From: Inquilinus sp. Marseille-Q2685
GTDB taxonomy: Bacteria; Pseudomonadota; Alphaproteobacteria; DSM-16000; Inquilinaceae
Length of the DNA: 64,000 nt
Direction of reading: 5' to 3'
NCBI RefSeq assembly: GCF_916619195.1
Contig: NZ_CAKAKL010000003.1
Coordinates: forward strand, 248,001 to 312,000
The notes under the pieces: generated by a model
Database searches by the model: none
What the model was told of the DNA's origin: nothing
What the model saw: the letters and a program-made list of their open reading frames with translations, nothing else
Program-made: the position numbers and the translations under genes
In this document: positions 43,381 through 51,699 of the stretch, piece after piece
Layout of the letters: the number at the start of each line of letters is the position of its first letter
Numbering within the stretch: position 1 is the first letter of the stretch

Positions 43381-44160
43381 ATGAAGCTCTCCCCGATCCC
43401 CCATCCGCCCCGCCGGGACTTCACTGAGGCCAGTGGTCTCGACGGTGGGGCTCATCTGCTCGTCGTCGACGACGATCCGGAGATTCGGGATCTGCTCGTT
43501 CGGCTGCTCCGCAAGCACGGATATCGGGTGACGAGCTCGCGCAATGGCGTCGAAATGCGCGAAATCTTGGCGACGGCCGGGATCGACCTGGTCGTGCTCG
43601 ATATCATGATGCCCGGCGAGGACGGGCTGACGCTCTGCCGGGAGATTCGCGCCTTCTCGGATATGCCCATCATCATGCTAACGGCGATGGGCGAGGAGAT
43701 GGATCGGATCGTCGGGCTCGAGATGGGGGCCGACGACTATCTCGCGAAGCCGTTCAGCCCGAGAGAGCTGCTCGCACGGGTCAAGGCCGTCCTGCGGCGG
43801 ACCTCGTCCTCTTCCCCTTCCCGGGAAAGGAAAGGCGGCCGGATGTTCGCCTTCGCCCGTTGGCGTCTCGACACCCACCGTCGCGAGCTGACGTCCCCGG
43901 ATGGCGTGGCGATCGATCTGAGCGCGGGCGAGTATGATCTGCTGCTGGCGTTTGTCGAACATCCACAGCGCATCCTGAGCAGAGACCAGCTTCTGGACAT
44001 GGCCCGGAATCGCATCGGCCAGCCCTACGACCGGAGCATAGACGTCCAGGTGAGCCGGCTGCGCCGGAAACTCGGCGATGCCGATCCGTTAGGGGCCGAC
44101 CTGATCAAGACGGTGCGCGGAGCGGGCTATCTGTTCCTCCCGACAGTCGAGCGCCCATGA
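43381..44160 (+). CDS. copR: CopR-like OmpR-family response regulator
   Basis: The 259-residue protein has a receiver domain (LLVVDDDPEIRDLLVRLLRK, phospho-acceptor Asp74 in VVLDIMMPGEDG, MGADDYLAKPFSPRELLARV). The C-terminal winged helix contains ILSRDQLLDMARNRIGQPYD and DVQVSRLRRKLGDADPLGAD. The stop overlaps the start of the sensor kinase gene (ATGA). Its place between copI and a sensor kinase, with a palindrome upstream, indicates control of copper resistance, although the receiver itself does not reveal the signal. Confidence 0.9.
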   Translation: MKLSPIPHPPRRDFTEASGLDGGAHLLVVDDDPEIRDLLVRLLRKHGYRVTSSRNGVEMREILATAGIDLVVLDIMMPGEDGLTLCREIRAFSDMPIIMLTAMGEEMDRIVGLEMGADDYLAKPFSPRELLARVKAVLRRTSSSSPSRERKGGRMFAFARWRLDTHRRELTSPDGVAIDLSAGEYDLLLAFVEHPQRILSRDQLLDMARNRIGQPYDRSIDVQVSRLRRKLGDADPLGADLIKTVRGAGYLFLPTVERP

Positions 44161-45524
44161 GCCGGCTGTCGAGGCTGCTGCCCGGCACGATTGCCGGACG
44201 TGTGATCGTTGTCCTCCTCACCGGGCTCACCGTTTCGCATATCGCGAGCGTGGGGCTCTATCGCAGCGACCTCCGCGAGGAACTCGGCATCTCGACCAGC
44301 CGCCTCTTGGCCGAGCGGATCGTTGCGATGCAAAGGGCGATCGCCGCTTCGTCACCAGAGGACCGGGATCGCACGGCTCATGCCTTATCCGGACCGGGCG
44401 TCGAGGTCCACTGGGACAACGCTCCATCGGTCGAGGCTATGGCGCCGGATGCCTGGACGACCCAGCTGACCCGGCACATCGCCGAGATCCAAACGGATCT
44501 CGAGGCCAACCGGCCATCGTCAATTCCGGCCGACGAACACGCGGAGGGCGATCCTGGCGGAGCCGCTTCCGGGATCCAGATCGCGACAAAGCTGCCGGAC
44601 GGAACCTGGGCGAATTTCGAGCTTCGCTCCATCGGCGACAGCATATTGCGGTCGCAGCAGGAACACCTCCTGATGTCAACGACGCTCATGGTCGTTGCCA
44701 TCCTTGGTCTTGCTGTCGTCTCCGTCAGGATTCTGACTCGGCCGTTGCGGGCCTTGGAGCGCGCGGCGAGACGTCTCGGCGTCGACATGGATGCGCCGCC
44801 GCTCCCGGAGACCGGCCCCCGAGAGGTCAGGAGCGCGGCACATGCCTTCAACGACATGCAGAACCGCATCCGTCGTCTGGTTCGCGACCGGACTCAGATG
44901 TTTGCCGCTATCTCGCACGACCTCAAGACGCCGATCACGCGTGTGCGCCTGCGCGCCGAATTCGTTGACGACACAGACCAGAAGGCGAAGCTGCTGGCCG
45001 ATCTCGACGAAATGGAGGCCATGGTTTCCTCCGCCTTGGCATTCCTGCGCGAGGACGCAAATACCGAAGAGGCCAAGGTCGTCAACCTGTCCGCCATCTT
45101 CGATACGATCTGCAATGCTGCGGCGGATGCCGGGCACAGGGCGGAATATGTCGGGGAGAGCTACTTGCCGTTCCGCGGCCGGCCGCTGGCTCTCAAGCGC
45201 GCCCTCACCAATGTGATTCAGAACGCGATCCTCTACGGGAACGGTGCGGTCGTCCGGGCAAGGTCGAGCGACCATGAGATCCGGATCGAGGTCGACGATG
45301 AAGGACCAGGCATCCCTCCGGCCGAGCAGGACCGCGTCTTCGAGCCGTTCTATCGCATCGACGGATCCCGCAGCCGCGAGACCGGTGGAACCGGCCTTGG
45401 CCTCGCCGTCGCGCGCTCGGTCATCCGGGCCCATGGCGGGGACATCGAACTGAGCAACCGGGAGGCGCGTGGCCTTCGTGTGACAATCACCCTGCCGAGG
45501 CTCGGATTGCCGCAGCCGCAATGA
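44157..45524 (+). CDS. copS: CopS-like sensor histidine kinase
   Basis: The 455-residue membrane kinase has a first membrane segment near residues 10-30, a periplasmic sensor of about 140 residues, a second segment (LMVVAILGLAVVSVRILTRP) and a HAMP linker. The H box is FAAISHDLKTPITRVRL (His254), the N box RALTNVIQNAILYGNG, and the ATP lid regions are DDEGPGIPPAEQDRVFEPFY and GGTGLGLAVARSVIRAHGGD. It is coupled to copR. The periplasmic domain has several acidic and Met residues but no clear copper motif, so copper sensing is inferred from neighbours. Confidence 0.9.
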   Translation: MSRLSRLLPGTIAGRVIVVLLTGLTVSHIASVGLYRSDLREELGISTSRLLAERIVAMQRAIAASSPEDRDRTAHALSGPGVEVHWDNAPSVEAMAPDAWTTQLTRHIAEIQTDLEANRPSSIPADEHAEGDPGGAASGIQIATKLPDGTWANFELRSIGDSILRSQQEHLLMSTTLMVVAILGLAVVSVRILTRPLRALERAARRLGVDMDAPPLPETGPREVRSAAHAFNDMQNRIRRLVRDRTQMFAAISHDLKTPITRVRLRAEFVDDTDQKAKLLADLDEMEAMVSSALAFLREDANTEEAKVVNLSAIFDTICNAAADAGHRAEYVGESYLPFRGRPLALKRALTNVIQNAILYGNGAVVRARSSDHEIRIEVDDEGPGIPPAEQDRVFEPFYRIDGSRSRETGGTGLGLAVARSVIRAHGGDIELSNREARGLRVTITLPRLGLPQPQ

Positions 45525-45560
45525 TGCGGTGCCGTCGCCGGCCGAGCTGCGGCCGGTACA

Positions 45561-45588
45561 GGCCCCAGCATCGTCGAATGCCGGGGCC
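45561..45588. terminator. Hairpin between the convergent copS and cusF-like genes
   Basis: GGCCCC-A-GCAT (45561-45571) pairs with ATGC-C-GGGGCC (45578-45588) around a 6-base loop, with one A/C mismatch. It lies in the 86-base gap between two genes that end toward each other. There is no T-run, so if it terminates transcription it would do so by stem stability or with Rho. Confidence 0.5.
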
Positions 45589-45610
45589 GTCGGGACTCTG
45601 ACGGTCTGGG

Positions 45611-46027
45611 TCAGGGTGCCGGGCGAAGGGAGTCGATGGCGTACTTGCCGTTCTCCCCCTTGCCCAAGGTGAAGGTCACCTGGCTGCCTTCCCTGATCGA
45701 TGCGAGATTCACGGACTGCGCCACGGGAAAATTCATTGTCATGGCTGGCCAGCCGAGAGCAGCGACCGGTCCGTGGCTGAGATTGACCATGCGTCGGCCC
45801 GCATCGACCGAGTTCACCTTGCCGGTGCCAGTCGGCTTGCCTCCCTGAGCCTGGGCGAGCCGGACGCCGCCAGCGAGGGGACGGGCAGCCGCTTCGGTTT
45901 GGCTGCCCACGCCTGCCGCGGCCATATTCGCTGAGATGATGAACGCCATGGAGAGCGCTCCTCCGGCGGTAGCGATGCGGGCCGCCAGCCGTCCAATCCC
46001 GGGCGCATCTCCGTTGGATCTAGCCAT
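45611..46027 (-). CDS. CusF-like periplasmic copper-binding protein
   Basis: The 138-residue protein has a signal-like N-terminus and a C-terminal CusF domain: TGTGKVNSVDAGRRMVNLSH, then HGPVAALGWPAMTMNF. CusF binds Cu(I) with one His, two Met and a stacked Trp, and all of these are present in that motif. CusF usually feeds a CusCBA efflux pump; none is in this window, so it may act as a free chaperone or partner of CopA. ATG 46027 has AGGAG 8-12 bases upstream. A CopR-type palindrome lies about 200 bases upstream. Confidence 0.88.
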   Translation of the reverse strand: MARSNGDAPGIGRLAARIATAGGALSMAFIISANMAAAGVGSQTEAAARPLAGGVRLAQAQGGKPTGTGKVNSVDAGRRMVNLSHGPVAALGWPAMTMNFPVAQSVNLASIREGSQVTFTLGKGENGKYAIDSLRPAP

Positions 46028-46225
46028 GAATGAATCTCCTATGTGACAGCGTAGATTTCTACATCCCGCAACGACATGGATGACTGTGGTCGGATACGTT
46101 CTCGGCCATAGGGGTTCATCGCAGGTCGTCCCCAGACCGTCTCAGCTCCGGCGGCTCAACTCGATGTCCTCCTCCGAGCGGGCGGACCACCTGGGATAGC
46201 GGGAATGCGTAAGCGGAACATGTCT

Positions 46226-46250
46226 GCCCTGTTACAGAGTGTAACAGGGC
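46226..46250. promoter_or_regulatory. CopR-type operator 2, upstream of the cusF-like gene
   Basis: The core GTTACA-GAG-TGTAAC (46231-46245) is identical to the copI/copR site. Here the palindrome extends five more bases on each side (GCCCT and AGGGC), 25 bases in all. It lies between the small secreted protein gene and the cusF-like gene, both reading leftward, so it most likely drives cusF. Confidence 0.75.
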
Positions 46251-46309
46251 CTCCGAAGGCGTCCGGAAGATCGGGCGCCGAGATGTGCCGATACCCGCCG
46301 GGAGCCTGC

Positions 46310-46681
46310 TCACTCAGGTCTGGCAGCGACGTCTTCTCCCATTGTCAGCGCGGCTCCGTCCCGCCCGTAGACCTGCGTCGCCTGGCAGTCAGCGCCGAAG
46401 GTGGCGACGATCCTTCCGGGGCTGTCGGAACGCTTGATCCAGAGCTGGGTGGAAGGGCGACGGGCGCTCGCATTGGGTGTGGAGTCGATGTCCGCCAGGG
46501 TGTCGGCTGAAATCCCGAGCGACGTCAGCAGCTTTGCGACTTCGGTTGAGCAGCGACTGTCATGCGACAGTACACGAACCTTCTCGACGATGTCGCGCGC
46601 GGGCATCTGCGCCGAAGCCGGAGCCGCTGCCATCCCGGCGACAAGAGATACGAACGCGACAAGAGCCGTCTGTGCCTTCAT
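46310..46681 (-). CDS. Small secreted protein of unknown function in the copper region
   Basis: The 123-residue protein has a clear signal peptide (MKAQTALVAFVSLVAGMAAA, cut near PASAQ). The mature part has about 100 residues with two cysteines (DSRCSTEVAK and GADCQATQVY) that could form a disulfide. I recognise no family. ATG 46681 is preceded by GAGGA. It is flanked by two CopR-type palindromes, one about 155 bases upstream and one downstream in front of cusF, so it is probably part of the copper response. It has only a few Met and one His, so it is not an obvious metal sponge. Confidence 0.7.
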   Translation of the reverse strand: MKAQTALVAFVSLVAGMAAAPASAQMPARDIVEKVRVLSHDSRCSTEVAKLLTSLGISADTLADIDSTPNASARRPSTQLWIKRSDSPGRIVATFGADCQATQVYGRDGAALTMGEDVAARPE

Positions 46682-46834
46682 GGGAAGTATTCCTCATCAT
46701 GCTGGTGGGCAGGACTTGGCTCGATGCTCTCGCACGAACATTCTTCAGATAGCAGAATGCAGTGAGCAGACATCTCTGCCGTGGCTTGTGAGAAAATGCG
46801 TAACTGGCGAATGTAATTGCAGAATTTCTTCCCT

Positions 46835-46849
46835 GTTACGGAATGTAAC
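46835..46849. promoter_or_regulatory. CopR-type operator 3, upstream of the small secreted protein gene
   Basis: GTTACG-GAA-TGTAAC matches the other two sites at all but one arm base, and has the same 3-base spacer. It lies about 155 bases upstream of the ATG at 46681, in an AT-richer stretch. Confidence 0.68.
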
Positions 46850-47394
46850 GGATGTCAAATTCCTTCTGAGATGGGGTTCGTCATCCTGCCTCAACGTAGA
46901 ATCGACATCGAGACGCGCAATGAGCTCGCCGTTGACGCTCTCGTGTCCTGAACTGCAGGTTCGCTTGTCGAGCGCCAGGGATTGTCGAGGCTCATTCGGC
47001 GAAATCGTGCGATCGACCGGATGATGGCATCCGCGGATTCCGGACGAAGAGTCGCGGCATGGCTTGTGCTCGGCGATGAGCCGGTGATCGCCGCTCCGGG
47101 TCCTTGACGCTGCGGCAAACGCGATGCCGGATCCGCCATTCGCTCAAGAGGACGCACCAGCGCTCGACCCGGGAGGCGTCGCTCGGCGCGAAGCGCAGGT
47201 GACAACGGGCCGCTCCGAGAGCGGAGGGACGCGTCGCGATGTTCAGAAATACGCGGGACCAGCGCAAGTCAGCGCCGCACTATCCAGGTCGGCTGCGAAT
47301 CATGCCAACGGACATGCTTCGGTTCAGGTTCAGGATCATTAAGATCACATCCCAAGCAGCGAAGGTCTCATGCTTCGGGCGAGGGTAAGCGATC
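46850..47394. other. Stretch without a convincing gene
   Basis: Open frames here lack ribosome sites and family features. One plus-strand frame from ATG 46871 to 47107 reads plausibly as protein (RQGLSRLIRRNRAIDRMMAS) but has an in-frame TGA at codon 27, so at most it is a decayed gene. The rest, 47108-47394, shows nothing I can name. Confidence 0.4.
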
Positions 47395-48081
47395 TTATCT
47401 CTCGGGCGGTTGCTTACGGCCATCCTGTTCGTGATGATGACCAGCGTCATTTCGTGACGGTACGGCGGGCGCATGTTCATGAAGCTTGTTGCCGGAAGCG
47501 CCGACGGATCTGGAAACGCCGACCCCGTGCTGGAAGACCATTTCGCCACCGAGCCAGCCGGTGACGGCAAGCAGGGCAACCGACACCGCGGAGAGCGGCA
47601 GGCCGTAAGGTAGCACGGCTCCCGCCATATCTTCCCACCGTAACACCATGTTCGCGAGGGCCAGAAGCAGAACGCCGATGTTCAGCAGACCGTGCATCCA
47701 GGCCAATCTCCAGCTGCGCGCGTGCTTGATCGTCAGCAGATCAATGGCGCCTGGGAGCGCTGCGCCCAAACCCATTGCGAGCCCGCCAACAAGCAACCAG
47801 AAGGAGGCCCGCGCCCAAAAGGCATCGCCTGCAGCCAGATAGGCAAGGTCGGTCACGAACGCTCCGATGAAGAGCGCTATGGGAAAGCCGACCAGCATCG
47901 GGTGCAGCGGATGGCCGTGCAGTGCAGCGGTGCTGCCGGTGCCAGAGGTATGGGTGTGATGGGCGATGACCGATCTCCGCGTGAACTGCCAATCTCGATA
48001 GAAACTCCAGCTCGAGCTGCATCGTTCCGTCGGTGCAGAACGCTTGAGACAAGGAGAACGAACCCGCGGTCCAGGCGGCAA
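47395..48081 (-). CDS. DUF2231-family membrane protein
   Basis: The protein carries ALHGHPLHPMLVGFPIALFI, the hallmark of DUF2231, followed by four predicted membrane helices (FWLLVGGLAMGLGAALPGAI, LLNIGVLLLALANMVLRW, LPLSAVSVALLAVTGWLG) and a His-rich C-terminal tail. Members are small inner-membrane proteins, often near heme/copper or redox genes; the function is not established. The N-terminal 45 residues before the conserved part are atypical, and no good internal start is present, so the true start is uncertain. Confidence 0.75.
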   Translation of the reverse strand: MPPGPRVRSPCLKRSAPTERCSSSWSFYRDWQFTRRSVIAHHTHTSGTGSTAALHGHPLHPMLVGFPIALFIGAFVTDLAYLAAGDAFWARASFWLLVGGLAMGLGAALPGAIDLLTIKHARSWRLAWMHGLLNIGVLLLALANMVLRWEDMAGAVLPYGLPLSAVSVALLAVTGWLGGEMVFQHGVGVSRSVGASGNKLHEHAPAVPSRNDAGHHHEQDGRKQPPER

Positions 48082-48311
48082 CAGTGCGAGCCGAAATGCC
48101 GCGATCCCAGGCGACCGGCTCTGCAGCGTCCCATGCTACAGTCTCGGAGAATGTCCGGCGGACCCGCTGCCGGCCGTGGCGATCTGGGCAGGCGGCATGT
48201 CCTTCCCTGGCGGGCTGACCGGCGTCACCGACGCAGTCATCCTCGCGGTGCCGCCGGTGCCCCTTCGGCCTGCCCGCGGCATGCACTTGGACCCAGGAAG
48301 AGAGGTGCCTT

Positions 48312-48782
48312 GTGAACACGACCGCTGCTCGTCAGTCCGGCCATGGTCCCGGCGAAAATGGGCACCGTTCCGCGGACGCCTCCGACGAGATCCTCCTGGT
48401 GTACGACTGGGAGTGTCCAGCCTGCGACACATACTGTCAGTGGGTGCGGATTCAACCGACCGCGGGCAGGCTGCGGCTCGTCAATGCGCGCGACTTGACC
48501 CCGGTGATGGAGGAGATCACCAAGGCAGGGCTCGACATCGACCAAGGGATGGTCGTCAGAAAGGGCGGACAGCTCTACTACGGCAGCGAGGCGATCCACA
48601 CGCTCGCGCTTCTCAGCAATCGATCGGGCTTGTTCAACAAGCTGAGCCACTATGTCTTTCGGTCCAGGGCACTGTCGCATCTCCTCTACCCTGGGTTGCG
48701 GGCATGCCGGAACCTGCTCCTGAAGGTCCTGGGCAAAACCAAGATCAACAATCTTCGGATCGAAGGAAACGACCGCTTCTGA
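48312..48782 (+). CDS. DCC-family (DUF393) thiol-disulfide oxidoreductase-like protein
   Basis: The 156-residue protein starts at GTG 48312 with AGAGAGG upstream. It has the DUF393 signature LLVYDWECPACDTYCQWV, holding a thioredoxin-like CPAC pair, then LVNARDLTPVMEEITKAG and YYGSEAIHTLALLS. Many DCC proteins have an aspartate and two cysteines in this position (DxxCxxC), as here. A redox role near membrane metal or heme systems is plausible. The gene stands alone between the divergent DUF2231 gene and a stretch without genes. Confidence 0.85.
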   Translation: MNTTAARQSGHGPGENGHRSADASDEILLVYDWECPACDTYCQWVRIQPTAGRLRLVNARDLTPVMEEITKAGLDIDQGMVVRKGGQLYYGSEAIHTLALLSNRSGLFNKLSHYVFRSRALSHLLYPGLRACRNLLLKVLGKTKINNLRIEGNDRF

Positions 48783-49178
48783 CAAACCGATCCGCGCCCG
48801 ATGCGCGCGGGCGGCTGCTCGCGGATCAGGCCGATCACCACCGTCTCATCGCCGGCCGCAGTTCTCGGAGACCGACCGAGACGAGCGCGACGAAGCCGAT
48901 ATCTGGCGCCGCCACCTTTTCCGAATTGATCCCTGCTGCTTGGACGGGTGCGGCTCATGACGGCTCGGAAGCGGGAGGGCGCCGCGGATTGATCAGCGCG
49001 ATCCGGCACACGCCTCGGCTGGCACCGCTGTCTACGCGAAGAGCCGCGCTGCCGAAGAGATCGTCATTTTGGAGCGCCCGGCAGCCGGTTCGGGCCGAGC
49101 CGGCCGTTGCCACAGGTGGGCAGCTCGGCACCCCCGATGCCACCCACGCCTTCAGAAGCCGGTGACGTCGGCCCGCAG
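48783..49178. other. Stretch without a convincing gene
   Basis: These 396 bases lie between two genes that end toward each other. All open frames are Arg/Pro/Ser-rich and overlap each other, as expected for non-coding GC-rich DNA. No strong hairpin or repeat was noticed. Confidence 0.4.
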
Positions 49179-51116
49179 TCAGGCCTCGACGTCGAGGATC
49201 ATCGTCAGCCCGCCGCCGCCTGCCTCCTCGACGTTGTTGTTCGTCGTATGATGGGGGATGTGGCAGTGGATCAGCCATTTGCCCGGCCGACGCGCGGTCC
49301 AGATCACGTCGAACCGCTGTCCGGGGCCGACATTTACGGTGTCGGCAAGATAGCGCGCGCTCTCCGTTAGGGTTTCTCCGTCGATGGCGACCACCTCGAA
49401 GGGGCCGCCATGGACATGCATCGGGTGCACGAAATTGTTATTGGATCCGATAAAGCGCAGCTTCACGGTCTCGCCGACCTTCATCCGGATCGTGTCGGTC
49501 GCGGGATAGGCCTTGCCGTTGATCGTGAAGAAGTTCGGCAGGCCGCCCTCCATGAGCATCGCCGGATAGGTGAGCCATCTCCGCTTCAGCCATTCCTGCA
49601 GCAGAATCGTGTACTCACGGTCGGCGCGGGGTTCGGCGGCCGGATCGCGTGGCGCGATCACTAGGGCGCCGTAAAGCCCCAGGGCCTGCTGACGGTCGGC
49701 GTGGTCATGGGTGTGGTAGAAATAGGTGCCGGATTGGCCGACCTCGAATTCGTAGGTGTAGCGGCCGCCGGGCGGCACGGGTGCTTGCGTGATCTCTGCC
49801 GGCCCGTCCATCTGGTTCGGGACGACCAGCCCATGCCAATGGACCGTCGTCGATTCCGGCAGGCGGTTGGTGAAGTTGATCCGCACCCGGTCGCCCTGCG
49901 TGAGGGCGAGGCGAGGGCCAGGAACCTGGCGGTTGTAGGCATAGGCCTCGACCGTCTCGCCGCCCAGGATGTTCCAGCGAATGACGGAGGCCTCAAGGTC
50001 GAACACCTTGGCGCCGTTCTCGATGCGGGGCTTGAGCGGCTGGTCGCCGCGGGCCGTGGGCGGGGCCTCATAGCTGACGAGGCCGGGCCGGATTGCAGCC
50101 ATGTCGCGCATCGTCTCGCCCGGCGTGTTGAAATCCATGATCATGCCCGGCGGCATGATGACGCCGCCCACGTCGCGCGCGCTCAGCCCGAGATTGACGG
50201 AGAAGGCCGGGGTGACGAGGCCGGTCAGCAGCATCAGGAAGGTGACGCCGGCCATGGCCGCGACCTGCGGCCCGGTCGGGGCCCTGGCGGGAGGAAGGTC
50301 CGATCCATGACGGCGTTCTCCGCCACCGTGCTGAGCCGCTCCATGATGCGCGTGCTGCTCGCCATGAGCCGCGGCCCCACCGCCGTGACGCTCGCGATGG
50401 TCTTTGGCACCCGGATTTGCCGGGCGCGCCTGGTGGAACCGGGTGCCCGGCTTGCGGTCGGTCATCAGCCCATGCTTCAGGTCCTTGGCCACCATCCAGA
50501 CGTTGAACGGATAGGCGAGCGCAAAGCCCGCCATCACGCCGAGCGACATCACCCCCCAGAACAGGAGCTCCGTCGGCTCCATGGCGCGCATGTCCCGGCC
50601 CATCATCAGGAAGGCCATGACCGGCCCCATGCCGGCCATCATGGCGTTCATGCTGATGAATTCGGGCAGGAAGGTCTTCCGCACGTTCTCCCAATACGTG
50701 CCGCCCATCATCTCCTTCATGAACAGCGACTGGAAGATGAAGAGGCCGAACGCGAAGCCCGCGGCATATTCGATGACGAGATCGATCCCCATCGGCAGGC
50801 CGAGGACGGCCGTCACTGCGGCTGCCAGAATGATCCCGGTCGCATCGCCGGCTACGCAGTGGATCGTCGAGCCGATGCCCTGCTTCCAGAGCGGCGCCGT
50901 GAACTCCTCATGGGTGCCCGGCCGCGGTTCCTTGTCGGCCAGCACATACAGCAGCAGGCCGAACGGTCCCATGTAGAGGGTGACGAGAATGAAGCCCCAG
51001 CGCATGACGACCGGCTCCGGATTGTTCCGGAACTGATCCCAGGCGACATAGGCCGTCGACAGCAGGGCGAGCACGAACCAGGCAATCAGGAAATAGTCGA
51101 TTGGCTGTTCGATCAT
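49179..51116 (-). CDS. DUF4396 membrane domain fused to a multicopper oxidase
   Basis: The 645-residue protein starts at ATG 51116 (MIEQPIDYFLIAWFVLALLS). Residues 1-220 form a DUF4396 membrane region with FGLFIFQSLFMKEMMGGTYW and FISMNAMMAGMGPVMAFLMM. A His-rich linker follows at about 225-285, then one more membrane segment (QVAAMAGVTFLMLLTGLVTP). The C-terminal 270 residues are a multicopper oxidase: VHWHGLVVPNQMDGPAE, YFYHTHDHADRQQALGLYG, HPMHVHGGPFEV and WLIHCHIPHHTTNNN. The topology suggests a membrane-tethered oxidase facing the periplasm. The oxidase is short (two cupredoxin domains). No signal peptide is needed because of the N-terminal helices. Confidence 0.87.
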   Translation of the reverse strand: MIEQPIDYFLIAWFVLALLSTAYVAWDQFRNNPEPVVMRWGFILVTLYMGPFGLLLYVLADKEPRPGTHEEFTAPLWKQGIGSTIHCVAGDATGIILAAAVTAVLGLPMGIDLVIEYAAGFAFGLFIFQSLFMKEMMGGTYWENVRKTFLPEFISMNAMMAGMGPVMAFLMMGRDMRAMEPTELLFWGVMSLGVMAGFALAYPFNVWMVAKDLKHGLMTDRKPGTRFHQARPANPGAKDHRERHGGGAAAHGEQHAHHGAAQHGGGERRHGSDLPPARAPTGPQVAAMAGVTFLMLLTGLVTPAFSVNLGLSARDVGGVIMPPGMIMDFNTPGETMRDMAAIRPGLVSYEAPPTARGDQPLKPRIENGAKVFDLEASVIRWNILGGETVEAYAYNRQVPGPRLALTQGDRVRINFTNRLPESTTVHWHGLVVPNQMDGPAEITQAPVPPGGRYTYEFEVGQSGTYFYHTHDHADRQQALGLYGALVIAPRDPAAEPRADREYTILLQEWLKRRWLTYPAMLMEGGLPNFFTINGKAYPATDTIRMKVGETVKLRFIGSNNNFVHPMHVHGGPFEVVAIDGETLTESARYLADTVNVGPGQRFDVIWTARRPGKWLIHCHIPHHTTNNNVEEAGGGGLTMILDVEA

Positions 51117-51699
51117 GCGATTCCTCGTGTCCGCTGGACGGGCAACCGCACGGAGATCAGCCGAGTTCCGCATCCGGCGATCGCGAGTTCATGCGCGAGG
51201 ACTGCTTCGGACGGGCATCAGGCATCGGATATGACGGGAACATCGCGCTCCTGTTCCCGACGATCGTCGACGAGCCGCGAAGCACGAAGGAGACATACGG
51301 ACTTTCGGACGCCGAACGGAACGCGGCGCCGGTGACCGGCGCGATCATGAGAAGCACCTATCCCATAAACGGGGAAGCCCCTCGCCTGATATCGGACGCT
51401 CGCAGGTAATGAGGCGCAGCCGCACGGCCTGTGTCAGGGTCAGGAACACTGTGATCAGGTGAAATGTCTCCAGCATGAGCGACGATAGTCCCTTGTCGGC
51501 CAAAGGCTCGGGCCGCGGAACGTCAGGTCGACGCCCCTTGTTCTTCTCTCCAAGCGCCCATTCACGCTCACGACATTGTGAGTGCCCTAGCAGGATCCTC
51601 ATGTCACTTCCGAAGGAGACGGCGGATCTCCTGTGATTGTGGAGGGCGACTGATGAGCAGGGCCGGGCATAGCTGAGCCATGGGTGAAAGGAGCTATGG
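51117..51699. other. Intergenic region between divergent membrane genes
   Basis: This stretch of 583 bases should hold the promoters for the DUF4396-oxidase gene (leftward) and the epimerase fusion gene (rightward). The latter has GAAAGGAG 6 bases before ATG 51700. No CopR-type palindrome was found here, and no open frame looks like a gene. Confidence 0.45.

Noticed and set aside
46871-47107. Plus-strand frame with an in-frame TGA at 46949, considered as a selenocysteine or readthrough gene
   Set aside because: There is no homology, no ribosome site and no downstream hairpin; one stop in 79 codons is easily explained by chance or decay.
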